NCBI RefSeq assembly: GCF_014700075.1
Contig: NZ_JACXBU010000008.1
Location: 186,001 to 250,000 of the forward strand
DNA length: 64,000 nt
Direction: 5' to 3'
DNA from: Pseudomonas sp. JM0905a
GTDB lineage: Bacteria; Pseudomonadota; Gammaproteobacteria; Pseudomonadales; Pseudomonadaceae
Part shown: positions 61,405 to 64,000 of the stretch, one piece after another
How the letters are laid out: each line of letters starts with the position of its first letter
How positions within the stretch are numbered: the stretch's first letter is position 1
Notes under the pieces: generated by a model
The model's input: only the letters and a program-made list of their open reading frames with translations
Database searches by the model: none
What the model was told of the DNA's origin: nothing
Translations under genes and position numbers: made by a program

Positions 61405-62346
61405 ATGGCCGACTCAGCATTCTTCTGCCCGCTCACCCATGAAGGCCTGCTCGCCGTCCGCGGCGTGGATGCCGCAAAGTTCCTCCAGGGTCAGGTGACC
61501 TGCAACCTCAATTACCTGGACCAGACCACCAGCAGCCTGGGTGCCCGCTGCACGCCCAAGGGCCGGATGATCTCCAGCTTCCGCATCATCCAGGAAGGGG
61601 AAGGTTTCCTCCTGGCGTTGGCCAGCAACCTGCTCGAAGCCCAGTTGGCCGACCTGAAGAAATATGCCGTCTTCTCCAAATCCACCCTTAGCGATGAAAG
61701 CGCCGAGTGGGCGCGCTTCGGCCTCAGCCAGGGCGACGGTGCGTTGCTCGCCCTTGGTCTGGACTTGCCGCAGACCGCCGACAGCGTCGCCCGTGAAGGC
61801 AGCCTGATCGCCATTCGCCTTGCCGATGGCCGTGCAGAGCTCTGGGCGCCCCGCGCCGAAGCCGCCGCCCTGGAAAGCCGCCTGGCCGCCCAACTGCCAC
61901 AAGCGCCGCTGGATGCATGGCTGCTGGCCCAGGTACGCGCCGGCATCGGCCAGGTCTTTGGCAGCACCCGCGAGCTGTTCATTCCGCAGATGATCAACCT
62001 CCAGGCCCTCGGCGGCGTCAGCTTCAAGAAAGGCTGCTACACCGGCCAGGAAATCGTCGCCCGCATGCAGTACCTGGGCAAACTCAAGCGCCGCCTCTAC
62101 CGCCTTGCGTTGGCCGACGGCGAGCTGCCGCAGCCCGGCGCCGAACTGTTCTCCCCGGTTCACCAGAGTTCAGTGGGTGAAGTGGTGCTGGCAGCTCCGG
62201 CCGCGAACGGCTGCGAACTGCTTGCCGTGCTTCAGGAAGATGCCGTGAACGATGGCCGCATCCACCTGGGCGCCGCCGACGGCCCCGCACTGAACCTGCT
62301 GAGCCTGCCCTACACCCTGGACGCCGACCGCGAAATCCAACGCTAG
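61405..62346 (+). CDS. ygfZ: Folate-binding Fe-S assembly protein YgfZ
   Basis: The 313-residue GcvT-related protein supports repair or assembly of iron-sulfur clusters. The family signature KGCYTGQEIVARMQYLG (about 218-234) includes the critical cysteine. The start at 61405 (MADSAFFCPL) is preferred over a longer form. It is divergent from sdhE. Confidence 0.93.
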   Translation: MADSAFFCPLTHEGLLAVRGVDAAKFLQGQVTCNLNYLDQTTSSLGARCTPKGRMISSFRIIQEGEGFLLALASNLLEAQLADLKKYAVFSKSTLSDESAEWARFGLSQGDGALLALGLDLPQTADSVAREGSLIAIRLADGRAELWAPRAEAAALESRLAAQLPQAPLDAWLLAQVRAGIGQVFGSTRELFIPQMINLQALGGVSFKKGCYTGQEIVARMQYLGKLKRRLYRLALADGELPQPGAELFSPVHQSSVGEVVLAAPAANGCELLAVLQEDAVNDGRIHLGAADGPALNLLSLPYTLDADREIQR

Positions 62347-62378
62347 CCCGCCCCTGAAGGCCACTGACGAGAAACTCA

Positions 62379-63215
62379 ATGAGCAAGCTTGCCGAGAAAG
62401 TCCAACAGGAACTCATCCAGGCCATCGAAAGCGATGAGCTGGTTCTGCCGACCCTGCCGGAAGTCGCGCTGAAGGTGCGCGAAACCGCCGAAGACCCGAA
62501 CGCGAGCATCCAGGACCTGGCCAAGGTGATCGGCAACGACGCCGCGCTGACAGCCCGCATCATCAAAGTGGTGAACAGCCCGCTGCTGCGCACCAACAAG
62601 GAGATTACCGACCTGCAGATGGCCATCAGCCGTCTCGGCATCAACTACACCAGCAACCTCGCCACGGGCCTGGCCATGGAGCAGATGTTCCAGGCCACTT
62701 CCGACGTGGTTGACCGCAAGATGCGCGAAGTCTGGAACAAAAGCACCGAAATCGCCGGTATCTGCCACGTACTCTGCCGACACTACACCCGCCTGATGCC
62801 CGACCAGGCCACCCTGGCCGGCCTGGTGCAACAGATCGGCGTGCTGCCCATCCTCACCTATGCCGAAGAGCACAACGAGCTGCTGGCCGACTCCATCAGC
62901 CTCAACCACGTGATCGAACGCATCCATCCGCTGATTGGCGACCGCATCCTGCGCGCCTGGGAATTCCCCGAGCCGATCGCCGCCGTCCCCAGCCAGTACC
63001 TGGACTTCAGCCGCAACTCGGCGCGCGTCGACTACATCGACATCGTCCAGGTCGCGACCCTGCAGAGCTACCTCGGCAGCGAGCACCCCTATACCCAACT
63101 GGACTGGAGCCAGGTGCCCGCCTTCGCCAAGCTCGGCCTCGACCCGAACGTCGACACGCAGGCCGACGAAGATCTCTCTGCCGCCATGGAAGCGGCCATG
63201 GGCATGCTCCAATAA
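62379..63215 (+). CDS. HDOD-domain signalling protein
   Basis: The 278-residue cytoplasmic protein consists of an HDOD domain (LPTLPEVALKVRETAEDPNA, LAKVIGNDAALTARIIKVVN, LAGLVQQIGVLPIL). HDOD proteins act in regulatory networks and lack the metal ligands of true HD phosphodiesterases. It begins 32 bases after ygfZ and may be co-transcribed with it. Its output is unknown. Confidence 0.88.
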   Translation: MSKLAEKVQQELIQAIESDELVLPTLPEVALKVRETAEDPNASIQDLAKVIGNDAALTARIIKVVNSPLLRTNKEITDLQMAISRLGINYTSNLATGLAMEQMFQATSDVVDRKMREVWNKSTEIAGICHVLCRHYTRLMPDQATLAGLVQQIGVLPILTYAEEHNELLADSISLNHVIERIHPLIGDRILRAWEFPEPIAAVPSQYLDFSRNSARVDYIDIVQVATLQSYLGSEHPYTQLDWSQVPAFAKLGLDPNVDTQADEDLSAAMEAAMGMLQ

Positions 63216-63281
63216 AGCCTTGCGCGCATTCGTCCATCCGGCGCTAGACTCAGGTTCCCCTACGTCGCTGGATGGAACCGG

Positions 63282-64000
63282 ATGCGCGTACTCATTCTCG
63301 CCTTCTGCCTGTTGTTCCACGGCCTTGCCGCCGCGGAAGAAGTGCGCCTGACCAATGGCGAGTGGGCGCCCTACCTGGGCGCCCGCCTGCCGCACCAGGG
63401 CGTGGCATCACGCATCGTCGAAGAGGCCTTCGCCCTGCAAGGCGTCAAGGTGCAGTGGGAGTTCTACCCCTGGACCCGTTCGATGCACCTGGCCGAGCGT
63501 GGCGAACGCGCCGGCACCGCCGTCTGGCTGCGCAGCCCGGAGCGAGAACGGCAGTTCTTCATCAGCGACCCGGTGGTGGAAAGCACTTACTACTTCTTCC
63601 ACCGCAAGGACCATCCCCTGGACTGGCAGCGGGTCTCCGACCTCAAGGACGTGCGCCTGGGTGGTGCGCTCGGCTACGACTACGGCGCAGCCTTCCAGCA
63701 GGCGGAGCGCGACGGCCAGATCAAGGTCAAGCGCCTCAGCGGCGAGGAACAGGGTCTTCGCATGGTCCTGGCCGGACGGCTGGACGCCTTTCCCATGGAC
63801 AAGGTCGTCGCCTTCGCCCTGCTCAACGACAAGTTCACCTCCGCCGATCGCGCCCGGTTGAGCTTCCATCCGCTTCCCGTACGTAGCGACAGCCTGCACC
63901 TGATGCTATCCCGCGAGGTGCCCGGCAATGCCGAACTGATCAAGCGCTTCAACGAGGGCCTGACCCTGTTGCGGGACAGCGGCAAGGTGGCCCGGTACCT
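63282..64000 (+). CDS. Periplasmic substrate-binding protein, amino-acid (family 3) type, cut by the right edge
   Basis: About 240 residues are in view. A signal peptide (MRVLILAFCLLFHGLAAAEE) is followed by a family-3 binding fold (VRLTNGEWAPYLGARLPHQG, FYPWTRSMHLAERG, RERQFFISDPVVESTYYFFH, VRLGGALGYDYGAAF). Such proteins bind amino acids for ABC importers or act alone as sensors. The frame is open at the window end, so no stop is seen. Confidence 0.8.
   Translation, partial: MRVLILAFCLLFHGLAAAEEVRLTNGEWAPYLGARLPHQGVASRIVEEAFALQGVKVQWEFYPWTRSMHLAERGERAGTAVWLRSPERERQFFISDPVVESTYYFFHRKDHPLDWQRVSDLKDVRLGGALGYDYGAAFQQAERDGQIKVKRLSGEEQGLRMVLAGRLDAFPMDKVVAFALLNDKFTSADRARLSFHPLPVRSDSLHLMLSREVPGNAELIKRFNEGLTLLRDSGKVARY

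Overview
The window is a GC-rich chromosomal segment from a Pseudomonas. The strongest evidence is the right third: nadB, algU-mucA-mucB-mucD, lepA-lepB-DUF4845-rnc-era-recO-pdxJ and the sdhE/ygfX neighbourhood lie in the order I know from P. aeruginosa, with a recognisable sigma-22 autoregulatory promoter in front of algU. mucC, which sits between mucB and mucD in P. aeruginosa, is missing, so this is probably another Pseudomonas species; I do not name one.

Layout. 1-6.5 kb: a polyamine-type ABC importer (Tat-exported binding protein, two permeases, ATPase cut by the left edge), an aldehyde dehydrogenase and a divergent LysR regulator. 6.5-10.4 kb: a patchwork with a decayed sensor-gene fragment, a possible insertion-sequence end, ppiC, a DUF4287 protein, an inverted-repeat leader in front of three overlapping small ORFs, and a membrane protein. 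10.4-16.8 kb: a DUF3300/DUF2950 pair and a copper-resistance operon (copA, a small Met/His-rich protein, copB, cytochrome c).

17-38 kb is the most unusual part. A 3,660-residue surface protein carries an N-terminal LEPR-type motif and a DUF4347 domain and is followed by a TolC-like gene. Next come two stand-alone phage-tail-collar proteins, a DUF6916 protein and a GNAT acetyltransferase. Five tightly packed or overlapping genes on the minus strand then encode a periplasmic adaptor, a GAF-HlyD adaptor, an M50 metalloprotease fused to a HlyD adaptor with a possible PqqD-like N-terminus, an Asp/Asn hydroxylase-like dioxygenase and a sulfotransferase-like protein. No ABC exporter ATPase is present. 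My inference is an export, processing and modification system for the giant protein in which the M50-HlyD fusion takes the usual ABC component's place.

38-48.5 kb: an aldo/keto reductase, a VOC protein, an amino-acid permease, a methyltransferase, an atypical class A penicillin-binding protein, and two small-multidrug-resistance loci around an azoreductase and a LysR gene. 48.5-64 kb: the conserved housekeeping and envelope-stress block, then sdhE, ygfX, ygfZ, an HDOD protein and a binding protein cut by the right edge. Palindromic repeats with the core GCGAATTCATTCGC are scattered through the intergenic spaces. I saw no rRNA, tRNA or CRISPR array.
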